33,459 nt of DNA, from the NCBI GenBank assembly GCA_016790395.1, contig JAEUPH010000045.1, positions 1 to 33,459 of the forward strand, read 5' to 3'. The position numbers and the translations under genes were made by a program. How positions within the stretch are numbered: the stretch's first letter is position 1; the number at the start of each line of letters is the position of its first letter. Positions 1-10,700 of the stretch are shown here, piece after piece. The notes under the pieces were generated by a model. It did not search any database. It had not been told where the DNA came from and saw only the letters and a list, made by a program, of their open reading frames with translations. Source of the DNA: Rubrivivax sp. (GTDB lineage: Bacteria; Pseudomonadota; Gammaproteobacteria; Burkholderiales; Burkholderiaceae_C).

Positions 1-1
1 G

Positions 2-442
2 AGCCACATCGTGATGATCTGCACCGGCACCGGTTCGGCGCCGATGCGGGCGATGACCGAGTGGCGACGCAGGCTGCGCAGCAGTGGCAAGTTCGAGAGC
101 GGCAAGCTGATGCTGTTCTTCGGCGCCCGCACGCGCGAGGAACTGCCCTACTTCGGCCCGCTGCAGAACCTGCCCAAGGACTTCATCGACTGCAACTTCG
201 CCTTCAGCCGCACGCCGAACGCGCCCAAGCGCTACGTGCAGGACGCGATGCGCGAGCGCGCCGCCGACCTGGCTGCGCTGCTGGCCGACCCCAACGCCTA
301 CTTCTACGTCTGCGGCCTGAAGGCCATGGAAGAAGGCGTGGTGATGGCCTTGCGCGACATCGCGCAGGGCGCCGGGCTGGCGTGGGACACTGTGGGTGCG
401 GCGCTCAAGCGTGAAGGCCGCCTGCACCTCGAGACCTACTGA
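2..442 (+). CDS. boxA: BoxA, reductase subunit of benzoyl-CoA 2,3-epoxidase (3' part)
   Basis: This is the C-terminal part of BoxA; the 5' end lies outside the window. BoxA is a flavoprotein that passes electrons from NADPH to the BoxB epoxidase, which forms 2,3-epoxybenzoyl-CoA in aerobic benzoate breakdown. The visible 146 residues are the NAD(P)-binding lobe of a ferredoxin-NADP reductase fold: an [13 protein letters not shown] nucleotide-binding loop near the left edge, the FFGAR segment, and [14 protein letters not shown], the typical C-terminal Cys-Gly signature of this family. The end RLHLETY is also typical of BoxA. The next gene starts 7 bases later on the same strand. The N-terminal ferredoxin part of BoxA cannot be checked here. 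The family call rests on recognition of the whole segment and is quite secure. Confidence 0.9.
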   Translation, partial: SHIVMICTGTGSAPMRAMTEWRRRLRSSGKFESGKLMLFFGARTREELPYFGPLQNLPKDFIDCNFAFSRTPNAPKRYVQDAMRERAADLAALLADPNAYFYVCGLKAMEEGVVMALRDIAQGAGLAWDTVGAALKREGRLHLETY

Positions 443-449
443 CCCCGCC

Positions 450-1237
450 ATGCACACGCTCACGATCACGACGCGTCGCCCCGGCGTGGCGCAGGTGACG
501 ATGAACCGGCCGGAGGTCTTCAACGCCTTCGACGAAGCGATGATCGGCGAGCTGGACGCCGCCTTCACGCAGCTGATCGCCGACGACACCGTGCGCGTCA
601 TCGTGCTGGCCGGCGCCGGCAAGCACTTCAGCGCCGGCGCCGACCTGCAGTGGATGCAGCGTGCCAGCACCGCCAGCTTCGAATGGAACGTGGCCGACGC
701 GCGCCGCTTCGCCGGCATGCTGGCGCGCATCGAAAGCTGCGCCAAACCCACCGTGGCCCGCGTTCAAGGCGCGGCCCTGGGCGGCGGCGTGGGCCTGGCC
801 TGTGCCTGCGACATCGCCATCGCGGCCGAAAATGCCAGCTTTTCGGTCAGTGAAGCGAAGTTCGGCATCCTGCCCAGCGTCATCGGCCCCTACGTCACCA
901 ATGCGGTGGGCAAGCGGCAGGCGAAGCGGCTGGCGCTGACCACCGAGCGCATCGACGCCGCCGAGGCGCTGGCCCTCGGCCTGGTGCAGAAGCGCGTGGC
1001 GGCCGACGCGCTGGACGCGGTGGTGGACACCACCGTCGAACAGCTGCTGGCCGGCGGTCCGAATGCTCAGCGCGAGATCAAGACGCTCTTCGCGCAGCTG
1101 CACGTCGGCCCCGTGAGCCCCGAGGTCGTGGAACTCACGGCCCAGACCATCGCCCGCGTGCGCGGCACCGACGAAGCGCGCGAAGGCTTCGCCGCCTTCC
1201 TGGCCAAGCGGCCCGCAGGCTGGATCCCTTCCTCATC

Positions 1238-1241
<4 letters not shown>
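450..1241 (+). CDS. Enoyl-CoA hydratase/isomerase family protein
   Basis: This is a 263-residue crotonase-fold protein. The oxyanion-hole segments are SAGADLQ (about 61-67) and GAALGGG (about 107-113). The position matching the first catalytic Glu of classical hydratases (GGGxE) is Gly115, while the second catalytic Glu is present as Glu135 in SEAKFG. The sequence resembles the LiuC/methylglutaconyl-CoA hydratase branch. Its place between boxA and a 3-hydroxyacyl-CoA dehydrogenase suggests it isomerises or hydrates dehydroadipyl-CoA formed after benzoyl-CoA ring cleavage. That substrate is inferred from context, not seen in the sequence. The ATG at 450 was chosen because the crotonase domain begins right after it and it follows the boxA stop by 7 bases. 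The stop overlaps the next start (ATGA). Confidence 0.85.
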
Positions 1242-2767
<1,526 letters not shown>

Positions 2768-2778
2768 GCCCGATCGCC

Positions 2779-3981
2779 ATGACCCACGCCTTCATCTGCG
2801 ACGCCGTGCGCACCCCCTTTGGCCGCTACGGCGGTGCGCTGTCTTCCGTGCGCACCGACGACCTGGGCGCCATTCCGTTGCGCGCGCTGATGCAGCGCAA
2901 CGCCGGGGTCGACTGGGAGGCCGTCACCGACGTGCTCTTCGGCTGCGCCAACCAGGCTGGCGAAGACAACCGCAACGTGGCGCGCATGTCGGCGCTGCTG
3001 GCCGGGCTGCCGCTGGGCGTGCCCGGCGCCACCATCAACCGCCTGTGTGGCAGCGGGCTGGACGCCGTGGGCAGCGCGGCGCGTGCCATCAAGGCCGGCG
3101 AGGCGGGCCTGATGATCGCCGGCGGCGTGGAGAGCATGAGCCGCGCGCCCTTCGTCATGCCCAAGGCCGAGAGCGCCTTCAGCCGCAGCAACGCGGTCTA
3201 CGACACCACCATCGGCTGGCGCTTCGTGAACAAGCTGATGAAGGAACGCTACGGCGTCGATTCGATGCCCGAGACGGCCGAGAACGTGGCCACGGACTTC
3301 AGGATCGAGCGCGAGGCGCAGGACCGCATGGCGCTGGCCAGCCAGCTGAAGGCCGTGGCCGCGCAGAAGGCCGGCTTCTTCGACGCCGAGATCGCGCCGG
3401 TGACGCTGCCGCAGAAGAAGGGTGACCCCGTCGTCGTGAAGCAGGACGAGCACCCGCGCGAGACCAGCCTGGAAGCGCTGGCCAAGCTGAAGGGCGTGGT
3501 GCGGCCCGACGGCACCGTGACCGCCGGCAACGCCAGCGGCGTGAACGACGGCGCCTGCGCGCTGCTGCTGGCCAGCGAGGCCGCGGCCACGCGCCACGGC
3601 CTCACGCCGCGCGCGCGCGTGGTGGGCATGGCCACGGCGGGCGTGCCGCCGCGCATCATGGGCATCGGCCCGGCGCCAGCCACGCGCCGGGTGCTGGAAC
3701 TCACCGGCCTGAGCCTGGCGCAGATGGACGTCATCGAACTCAACGAGGCCTTCGCCGCGCAAGGCCTGGCCGTGCTGCGCGACCTGGGCCTGCAAGACGA
3801 CGACCCGCGCGTGAACCCCAACGGCGGCGCCATCGCGCTGGGCCACCCGCTGGGCGCCAGCGGCGCGCGGCTGGCCACCACGGCGGTGAACCAGCTGCAC
3901 CGCGGCGGCGGCCGCTACGCGCTGTGCACCATGTGCATCGGCGTCGGCCAGGGCATCGCCCTGGTGCTCGAACGGGTCTGA
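2779..3981 (+). CDS. pcaF: 3-oxoadipyl-CoA thiolase
   Basis: This 400-residue thiolase cleaves 3-oxoadipyl-CoA with CoA to succinyl-CoA and acetyl-CoA, the last step of the benzoyl-CoA, phenylacetyl-CoA and beta-ketoadipate routes. The nucleophilic Cys90 sits in NRLCGSGLDA, His356 in GHPLGASGAR, and the second catalytic Cys386 in CTMCIGVGQG. The segment GCANQAGEDNRNVARM (about 55-70) is characteristic of PcaF/PaaJ-type enzymes rather than general acetyl-CoA acetyltransferases. The ATG at 2779 lies 11 bases after the dehydrogenase stop and opens directly into the domain; a longer open frame upstream is out-of-frame shadow. It is the last gene of the + operon and faces the psiF-like gene. Confidence 0.92.
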   Translation: MTHAFICDAVRTPFGRYGGALSSVRTDDLGAIPLRALMQRNAGVDWEAVTDVLFGCANQAGEDNRNVARMSALLAGLPLGVPGATINRLCGSGLDAVGSAARAIKAGEAGLMIAGGVESMSRAPFVMPKAESAFSRSNAVYDTTIGWRFVNKLMKERYGVDSMPETAENVATDFRIEREAQDRMALASQLKAVAAQKAGFFDAEIAPVTLPQKKGDPVVVKQDEHPRETSLEALAKLKGVVRPDGTVTAGNASGVNDGACALLLASEAAATRHGLTPRARVVGMATAGVPPRIMGIGPAPATRRVLELTGLSLAQMDVIELNEAFAAQGLAVLRDLGLQDDDPRVNPNGGAIALGHPLGASGARLATTAVNQLHRGGGRYALCTMCIGVGQGIALVLERV

Positions 3982-3984
3982 ACG

Positions 3985-4000
3985 CGCGCCGCCCGGCGCG
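3985..4000. terminator. GC-rich hairpin between convergent genes
   Basis: CGCGCC (3985-3990) and GGCGCG (3995-4000) form a perfect 6-bp stem with a GCCC loop, in the 22-base gap between the thiolase and the convergent psiF-like gene. It could end transcription from both sides. There is no T-run on either side, so it is not a textbook intrinsic terminator. Confidence 0.45.
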
Positions 4001-4003
4001 GCT

Positions 4004-4294
4004 TCACTTCCCGTTGACGCAGGCGGCGATGAACTGCTTGCGCTCGACGTCCATCAGGTTCTGGTCGGCGGCCTTCTTGCTGCAGGCGCCCATGGCGGCA
4101 CCCCGCGACTGGTTGCGCTGCAGCGCGGCGGCGGAAACCATGCGGTTCTGGGGCGCGGCGGCCGAGGCCGGCGCCGCGGGCGCGGAAGCGGCCGCCGCCG
4201 GCTTCTTGCCGGCCTTGGGCGCCGGCTTCTGGCCCTCGGCGAGTGCCAGCATCGGCAGGCTCAGGATGAGGGCGGCAATCAGGGACTTGGACAT
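4004..4294 (-). CDS. Small exported protein with a PsiF-type repeat
   Basis: This is a 96-residue protein. Residues 1-19 form a clear signal peptide (MSKSLIAALILSLPMLALA), followed by an Ala/Pro/Lys-rich linker to about residue 50. The C-terminal segment has the pattern of a PsiF repeat: paired Cys about 25 residues apart (CSKKA...FIAACVNG) with a central ERKQF. PsiF proteins are small periplasmic proteins of unknown biochemical role, first noted as phosphate-starvation-induced in E. coli. The ATG at 4294 was chosen because it opens the signal peptide and has an AAGGTG ribosome site about 7 bases upstream; a longer in-frame extension has no such features. It is the last gene of the mof cluster, separated from the SCO gene by a hairpin, so co-transcription is possible but not certain. 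Confidence 0.75.
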   Translation of the reverse strand: MSKSLIAALILSLPMLALAEGQKPAPKAGKKPAAAASAPAAPASAAAPQNRMVSAAALQRNQSRGAAMGACSKKAADQNLMDVERKQFIAACVNGK

Positions 4295-4313
4295 CGTGGG
4301 CACCTTCTGTGGA

Positions 4314-4332
4314 GGCCGCAGCGGGTGCGGCC
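4314..4332 (-). terminator. Hairpin downstream of the SCO gene
   Basis: GGCCGCA (4314-4320) and TGCGGCC (4326-4332) form a perfect 7-bp stem with a GCGGG loop. It begins 5 bases beyond the SCO stop codon and lies before the psiF-like start. It lacks a T-run, so it may be a weak terminator or a processing/stability element within the operon. Confidence 0.45.
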
Positions 4333-4337
4333 CGGGT

Positions 4338-4964
4338 TCAACGGATTGAGGACTTGCGCGCTGGCGCCGCGGCCACCAGCATCGGGCGGAGCGTGTCGAC
4401 CAGCACCTTGGGACTTGCGAAGCCGTCCAGCCGGATCCAGGGCTGGCCGGGCGCGGCACGGACGAAGGTCACGGGCACGTGGTTCATCTTGTCGCCCTGG
4501 TAGGCGCCGAAGGAACGCTGGATGGCCACGGAGTCGGCCAGCGTGCCGGTGAAGAAGCTCCAGGAGCCGCCGCCGCCGAAGCGGCGCGCGTACTCGGCCA
4601 TGCGCTGCGGCGTGTCGTACTCGGGGTCGATGGACACCGTCACCGCATGCACGGCATCGCGGTCCTTGCCCAGGCGCTCGCGCACCTCGGCGAACACCTG
4701 CGCCGTCACCGGGCAGATGGCCGTGCACGAGGTGTAGACGAAATTCAGCATCACGGGGCGGCCGTCGTCCAGCGCCTGCTCGAAGCCCAGGCGGCGGCCG
4801 TCCTGCCGCAGCACGGACACGGCGGCCAGCCGCAGCGGCTTCTCGCTGCGCTTGAGGCCGCCGGCTGCAGAAGCGATGTGGGCCGAGTGGTCTTCGGCGA
4901 AAGCCGGTGCCTCGGCCGTCAGCAGCGCGCCGACGGTCAGGCAGGTGGTGAGGAACAGCTTCAT
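4338..4964 (-). CDS. SCO1/SenC-family copper chaperone/thioredoxin-like protein
   Basis: This 208-residue exported protein has a thioredoxin fold. A signal peptide covers about residues 1-23 (cleavage after AFA). The copper/redox motif is TSCTAICP with Cys80 and Cys84 (CxxxC), and the third copper ligand His162 sits in NHVPVTF. These are the three metal ligands of SCO proteins, which deliver copper to the CuA site of cytochrome oxidases or, in bacteria, to other copper enzymes. Residues 105-120 carry the usual VSIDPEYDTP segment. It lies 11 bases after mofC and in the same orientation. With no cytochrome oxidase genes in the window and a multicopper oxidase at the head of the operon, a role in metallating that oxidase is a reasonable inference. 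Confidence 0.88.
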   Translation of the reverse strand: MKLFLTTCLTVGALLTAEAPAFAEDHSAHIASAAGGLKRSEKPLRLAAVSVLRQDGRRLGFEQALDDGRPVMLNFVYTSCTAICPVTAQVFAEVRERLGKDRDAVHAVTVSIDPEYDTPQRMAEYARRFGGGGSWSFFTGTLADSVAIQRSFGAYQGDKMNHVPVTFVRAAPGQPWIRLDGFASPKVLVDTLRPMLVAAAPARKSSIR

Positions 4965-4975
4965 GGGGTTGGCTT

Positions 4976-6904
4976 TCAAGGCACGATCCAATCCGACGCC
5001 GCCTGCACTTCGCTGGCGGCCGCGTCGGCGAAACGCACCAGGTACGCGCCCTTGGACGCAAAGCGCTGGCCCTGGGCCAGGCTGAGGCGCGGGTAGACGC
5101 TGGTCCCTTCGCGCTTGACGCCGGTGTGGGCCTGCAGCCCGGGCATCGGGCGCACGGACTTGCGGAACTGCGACTGGCCGGCGGCGAGCCGGGCCACCGC
5201 GCCCTGGGTGCCGCCCTCCGCCTTGTGGTGGCGGGCCGTGGCCAGGCCGCGGGCCTCGTCCTCGGCCTTCTGGCCCTCGCGCAGGCTGAGCATGTTCTCG
5301 GCGCGCTCGACCAGGTAATCGCGGTGGACGTTGTCGATCATGTCGGTCAGCGTCTCGGCCAGGTAGCTGGTCGCGAAGTAGACCTCCGACTGCAGCGCCA
5401 GGTCGCGCAGCGCGATGCGGCGGATCTTCAACCAGGCTTCGAAGTGGAACAGCGTGGCATGGCGCTGCTCGGGCACCTGGTAGGGCGAGACGATCTGCAA
5501 CGCGGTCTTCCAGGTGGCTGGCAGCTGCTCGGGCTGGGCACCCAGCAGGCGTGCCGAGGCGTACACGGCCGAGACCCCAGGCGGCTCCACCGGCTGCAGG
5601 GCCGCCATCTGTTCGCCGGGCCACCACATCACCACCACGTCGCGGCGGTCCAGGCCCTGCAGCGCACGGCGCAGCTCGGCCGGCGCATCGCCCTTCACTT
5701 CCCGCGTCAGCAGCTGCGGCGGCGTCTTCAGCCGCGACAGGGCGGCGCGCAGGCGCTCGGTCGCGGCGCGGCCCGCCGCATCGCCGCGGTGCAGCTGCAC
5801 CACGCGCGCCGGCCGCGGCCCGGCCGACAGGTGCCGGGCCAGCACGTCGGCCTCGAGCAGCACGCCCGCCGAGAAGTACAGCGAATAGAAGTCCTTCTGC
5901 GCCTCGGGCGGCGGCGCATCGACGCTCGGGAACCAGCAGGGCGTCTGCTCGCGTTCGCAGAAGGCGTGCACGGGGCCCCACTCGCCGGCGCCCAGGCCCG
6001 AGACCAGCGCGAACACCGGCTGGCGGCGCATGTGCGCGTCCAGCTGCTCGCCCCAGGTGGACGGCGGGCCGCTGAGCGTCCACACGTCCAGGTCCCAGAA
6101 GCGGTCGCTGCGGAACAGCATCTCGGCGGCCGTGCTCATGGTGCGCTGGCCGGGCGTGAAGTTGCCGTTCTTCTGGCTCACGGCGGCGCGCAGCGTTTCC
6201 AGGAAGATCTCGCGCCGTTCCGGCGTGGTGTCGGGCGTGATCACGGTGGCCAGGCGCAGGCGCGTCGCGCTGACGCCCGGCGACCACTGCGCCGACAGCG
6301 TGCGCAGGTAGGCCTGCAGGGCCTGCAGTTCGGCCGGCCGCAGGTCGAAGCGCGGCATCATGGGGCTCAGCTCGCGGCCGTCGACATGCGCGCCCCCGTT
6401 CACGGCGGCGGCGAAGCTGCCGTCGTCGAAGGGCGCGTGGCGCTGGTTGAAGCTCTTGATGTTGCGGTAGTTCATCGACACCACCGCGCGCGGGTCGTCG
6501 GTGAAGATGATGCGGCCGGCCACCGGGGCCACCTGGTCGACGCCCTCCACGGCGCCCAGGCCGCTGCGGCGGTGGCAGGTCGCGCAGGCCACGGCCGCAC
6601 CCTGAGCTTCGACGCCGCCGAAGCGCAGGCCCATGACCTCGCGCCCGCCCTCGCCACGCCCTTCGCGGTAGATGCGGGCGCCCAGCGCCAGCTGGTGCTC
6701 GTCGGCGGGGGCCACGCGGGCCATCGCCTCATGGCCGGCCGGCCCCGTCCGCTGCGGCTGGTTGCGCAGGGCCACGGCCCCCGGGCCGCGCAGCGGCGCC
6801 GCGCCGTCGGCTGCCTGCGCGGCCGCCAGGCCGGGCACCAGCGCGGCGCCCAGGTGCAGGCTCACGAGCAGCGTGCGCAGCAGGGTGGGAAGCCAGGTCT
6901 TCAT
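4976..6904 (-). CDS. mofC: MofC-like protein: cytochrome c domain fused to a substrate-binding-protein-like domain
   Basis: This is a 642-residue exported protein. A signal peptide spans about residues 1-30. Residues 65-210 form a class I-like cytochrome c module with one haem site CATCH (107-111) and a probable axial Met in SPMMPRF. From about residue 215 to 530 the sequence (LRLATVITPDTTPERREIFLETL onward, later RDVVVMWWPGEQMAALQP and GVSAVYASARLLG) looks like a type I periplasmic binding protein fold of the kind that binds amino acids or amides. This second assignment is from pattern only. The gene follows the FKBP gene by 19 bases. In Leptothrix discophora the third mof gene encodes a haem-binding protein, which matches this position. 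It could accept electrons from the multicopper oxidase or sense a ligand; neither is shown by the sequence. Confidence 0.72.
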   Translation of the reverse strand: MKTWLPTLLRTLLVSLHLGAALVPGLAAAQAADGAAPLRGPGAVALRNQPQRTGPAGHEAMARVAPADEHQLALGARIYREGRGEGGREVMGLRFGGVEAQGAAVACATCHRRSGLGAVEGVDQVAPVAGRIIFTDDPRAVVSMNYRNIKSFNQRHAPFDDGSFAAAVNGGAHVDGRELSPMMPRFDLRPAELQALQAYLRTLSAQWSPGVSATRLRLATVITPDTTPERREIFLETLRAAVSQKNGNFTPGQRTMSTAAEMLFRSDRFWDLDVWTLSGPPSTWGEQLDAHMRRQPVFALVSGLGAGEWGPVHAFCEREQTPCWFPSVDAPPPEAQKDFYSLYFSAGVLLEADVLARHLSAGPRPARVVQLHRGDAAGRAATERLRAALSRLKTPPQLLTREVKGDAPAELRRALQGLDRRDVVVMWWPGEQMAALQPVEPPGVSAVYASARLLGAQPEQLPATWKTALQIVSPYQVPEQRHATLFHFEAWLKIRRIALRDLALQSEVYFATSYLAETLTDMIDNVHRDYLVERAENMLSLREGQKAEDEARGLATARHHKAEGGTQGAVARLAAGQSQFRKSVRPMPGLQAHTGVKREGTSVYPRLSLAQGQRFASKGAYLVRFADAAASEVQAASDWIVP

Positions 6905-6923
6905 GGTCGGGGCCTGCTGCTGA

Positions 6924-7691
6924 TCAGGACTTCACGCCCACCAGTTCGACCTCGAACACCAGCGTCTCGTTGGGGCCGATCACGGCACCGACCCCCCGCT
7001 CGCCGTAGGCCAGCGTCGGCGGGATCACGATCTCCCACTTGGCGCCCGTGGGCATCTGCTTGAGGGCCTCGCGCCAGCCCATGATCACCTGGTTGACGCG
7101 CAGCGGGGCGACCTTGCCATCCTCGGTGGCGTCGAACTCGACGCCATCGATGTTGGCGCCGCGGTACTTCACGATGACGGTCTGGCCCTCGGAAGGCTTG
7201 GCGCCGCTGCCCTGCTGCAGCACCCGGTAGGCCACGCCGTTGGCCAGCATCTGCACGCCGGGCTTGGCCTTGTAGGCCGCCAGGAACTCGGCACCGCGCT
7301 TGCGGTTCTTCTCGGCCAGGTCCTTCTGGTTCGCCGCCATGGCGCGGCGCAGGTCCGTCTGCAGGGCGTTGAGCACCAGGCGGATCTCCTTCTCGCTCAT
7401 GGCGAGGTCCTTGCCCGCGGCGGCGTCACGCATGCCACGCACGATCTCGTCGAGATCGAAAGGCACGTCGTTCTTCATGAAGTTGCGGATGGCCTGCACG
7501 CCGGTGGCGTAGCTGACCTTCTGCTTGTTGGCGGCCACCGTCGGCGTGGCGGCGGCGGGCGACGAAGCGGCGGCCGGCGCTGCCGCGGGGGTGGCCGGCT
7601 GCGTCTGCGCGGCCGCGGCGGTGGTCAGTGCGGCCAGGAAGCCGGCCCGCGCGAAGACGCGCAGGGGGTGGGTGGGGGCGGTGAGTCTCAT
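6924..7691 (-). CDS. mofB: MofB-like FKBP-type peptidyl-prolyl cis-trans isomerase
   Basis: This is a 255-residue exported isomerase with Mip/FkpA layout. Residues 1-28 are a signal peptide, followed by an Ala/Pro-rich linker to about 55. A helical dimerisation-type region follows at about 58-140 (KVSYATGVQAIRNF and charged helices), then a FKBP domain at about 145-255 with VIVKYRG, GWREALKQMPTGAKWEIVIPP and LAYGERG, the usual active-site segments. It should catalyse proline isomerisation in the periplasm. Position directly after the giant multicopper oxidase copies the mofA-mofB order of Leptothrix discophora, so a folding role for MofA is a sound inference. The ATG at 7691 lies 75 bases beyond the mofA stop, with a strong hairpin between them and no strong ribosome site visible. 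Confidence 0.85.
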   Translation of the reverse strand: MRLTAPTHPLRVFARAGFLAALTTAAAAQTQPATPAAAPAAASSPAAATPTVAANKQKVSYATGVQAIRNFMKNDVPFDLDEIVRGMRDAAAGKDLAMSEKEIRLVLNALQTDLRRAMAANQKDLAEKNRKRGAEFLAAYKAKPGVQMLANGVAYRVLQQGSGAKPSEGQTVIVKYRGANIDGVEFDATEDGKVAPLRVNQVIMGWREALKQMPTGAKWEIVIPPTLAYGERGVGAVIGPNETLVFEVELVGVKS

Positions 7692-7724
7692 GGCGATAAG
7701 TCCGGATGGAAGGGTCTGCGGGTC

Positions 7725-7758
7725 GCGGCGTGCCGGTGCTCGCCCACCGGCACGCCGC
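7725..7758 (-). promoter_or_regulatory. Strong hairpin between mofA and mofB
   Basis: GCGGCGTGCCGGTG (7725-7738) is exactly complementary to CACCGGCACGCCGC (7745-7758), giving a 14-bp perfect stem and a 6-base loop. It starts 8 bases after the mofA stop. No T-run follows on the transcribed strand, so it may act as a partial terminator or as an RNA 3'-end stabiliser that sets mofA expression above mofB-mofC. Confidence 0.7.
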
Positions 7759-7766
7759 TCACCCCA

Positions 7767-10700
7767 TCAGCGGGCGCGAACGATCACGCCGTTGGCGCCG
7801 GGGCCCCAGGCGGTGGCCGCGCCGGTGGCGTTGTTGACGGCGCGCACTTGCATGTACACGTCACGTGCCGCACCGCCCACCGCGAGCTGCTGGCTCGGGA
7901 GGGTCACGATCGGACCCACCCAGACCACCGGGCCGGTGGTGTTGCGGAAGCGAACTTCGTAGCGGGCCGCGGCGCTGTTGTTGCCGGTGAAGTTCAAGCC
8001 CGCGGTGACGACACCGCCGCTGGTGCCGTTGGCCGCCGTGACCGCCGAGGGCGCCGCCAGCGGCGTGCTCACGGCACGCACCGGGGAAGCCGCGGCGGCC
8101 ACGTTGGCGCCGTTGCGGGCCACCACGCGGACCTGGTAGTCCGTCAGGCCCAGCAGGCCGTTCACCGTGACGGTCGTGCCGTTGGTGGTGGCGGCCGTGG
8201 TCCAGGTGGCGCCACCGTTGGCCGAACCCTGGATCACGTAGCTGGAAGCCCCGCCCACCGGCGCCGTCCACGACAGGCCCACCGAGGTGCCCGTCGTGTT
8301 GGCGCTGACCAGCGGTGCGAGGGCCACGGCGTTGGCCAGCGTCCAGCTGTTGGACGTGGTCGAGTTGCCGCTGGCACCCAGCGCGTTGACCGCCCGCACA
8401 CGGAAGTAGTAGCGCGTGTTGGGCGCCAGGCCGTTGGCCGTGTAGCTGTTGGTCGTCACGCCGGGCACCGTCACCAGGCCGGCGGTGAAGTTCGCGTTGG
8501 TGGCGTACTCCACGGTGTAGCTGGTGGCGTTGGCCCGCACGTTCCAGCCCAGGGTCAGGCTGTTCGTGGTGGGCGCGCTCAGCGCCAGGCCGTTCGGCAC
8601 CTGCGGCGTGGCCATCTGCACCGAGCCGGAAGACAGCGTCGCCGACAGCACCTGGGCCGGGCTGGCCGCCTGCACTTCGAAGGTGACCCAGTTGTTGCGC
8701 GGCACGCTGATCGTGAGGCTGGTCGTGGCCTGCGGCGTCCAGGCGCTGAAGGCGCCGTTGTTGGCCCCGGTCCCGATGCGGGTGCGCACCAGGTAGTTGG
8801 CGGCATTGGCCACCGGCGTCCAGGCGAAGGTCGCGGAGACCGGGCTCGCGTTGGTCGCACCCGGCACCAGGGTCAGGCCGGCGGAGGTGGGCGCCACCAT
8901 CGGCGTGATGGCGGTGGCCGACGGCGCCGAGGTCGCCGAGCTGGCGGCCTGGCCGAGTTGCACGGTCGTCACCGGCGAGGCGGTCTCACCCACCACGTTG
9001 ACGGCCACCACGCGGTAGTCGACGGCCACATTGCCCGTGCCCAGGGCCACCACGCGGTAGGCGTAGCGGCTGCCGGCCACGGCCGTGGCGTCGGTGTAGC
9101 TGCTGGCGGTGGCGTCCAGCGGTTGCGCCGTCAGCTTGACGGGGGCCGCTGCCGGGTTGCTCACGTCGCTGCGCAGCACGTCGAAGCCCACCACGGTGCC
9201 GTTGGTCGGCTGGGGCGCCGGCAGCGTCCAGCTGATCTGCACCGAGGTGAAGCTCACCGCACCGGGCACCGGCGCGTTCGGCGTCACCGGCGCGTTGCCG
9301 CCGCCGGAGAGGGTGCTGACGTCGTCCACGTACTCGGTGGCGTTGGCCAGCGTGTTCACCTGGCCGTTGAGGCCGACGATGGAGTGCAGGTCGGTGCTCA
9401 GGTTCTCGAACACGCCCTGGCCGGCCGGGCCACGCTGCACGCGGAAGCCCACTTCGCTGGCGGCCGACGCGGCGACGTTGCCGCTGCCATCCACCGGCGG
9501 CGTGGGGTCGTTCCAGCTCAGCGTGACCAGGCTGCCGTTCACCACGGCCGTCGGGGCCGCCGAGGCCATCGGCACCGACTCACGGGCGTTGAACGACACC
9601 GGCCGCATGAAGTCGTTCTCTTCGTGGCCGAGGATGTGGCAGTGCCACACGTATTCCCAGCCGTAGTTCATCATGTCGTTGACCACGGTCTTGGGCGTGC
9701 CGGTGGTCGGGTCGATCTGCGTGAAGCCGAAGGGCGAACCGAGCGGCTGCGCGGGGTCCATCGGGCGCACGCTCAGCGGCACGCCGAAACCGGCGAGCTT
9801 GGGCGTCTTGGCCCGCACGGCGACGATGATGTCCTCCAGCGGGTTCATCTTCACCGTTTCCTTCCAGCCCAGCTCGTTGGGCAGGGGCGGCATGATGACG
9901 CCGGCCCAGTCCACGCGGTTGATGAGCTGCACGTTCAGCAGGTGGAAGTGCACCGGGTGCGTGTCCACGCCGTTGTGCGTGATCTTCCAAAGCTGGGTCT
10001 CGCCGTCGGCGAAGAGCTCGGTCGGCTCGTCCACGTAGCCCAGCGGAATGGTCGTCTGCGTCATCGCGCTGGTGAAGGGCAGTTCCACGCCCAGGGTCGC
10101 GTTCAGGCGGCCGTAGGTGGCGTCGAACAGTTCCTGGATGGCTTTCGGCTTCACCAGGATGCTGCCCGAGGGCGTGCCGGTGGCGAGGTCCGACTGCGCC
10201 GTGGCCGTCACGCCGGCGGCCGGAGCCGCCACAGTGACCGTGGCCACCTCGGCCGCACCGTAGCCGCGGCCGGCGTAGTCCAGGGTGATGTCGAACACCT
10301 TGCCGGTGGCCGTGGCCGCGGCACCCGTGCCGCCGCCACCCGTGAAGGTGACCTCGAAGGGGTTGACGGCCGCGTTCGGATCGAGCGACGTGAAACCGCC
10401 GCCGCCGGCCGTGTTGGGATTCTGCGGGTCGGCCGGGGTGAGGGTCACCTCGGTGACCTTGCCACGGCTGGTGGCGCGGGCGCCGGTGCCGCCGGTGAAG
10501 CTGACCAGGGGCGCGGCAACGTAGCCGGTACCCGCGTCGGTGATGGTGACACCGGTGATGGCACCGTTGCTCACGATGGGCGTCCCCGTGGCACGGCGGC
10601 CGCCGGCTGGCGGCGCCGTGAAGAGCACCGTGGCCGCGGCGGTGTAGCCAGTGCCGCCGGCGGTGATGGTCACGGCCTGCACGCCGAGCTTGGCGTCCGC

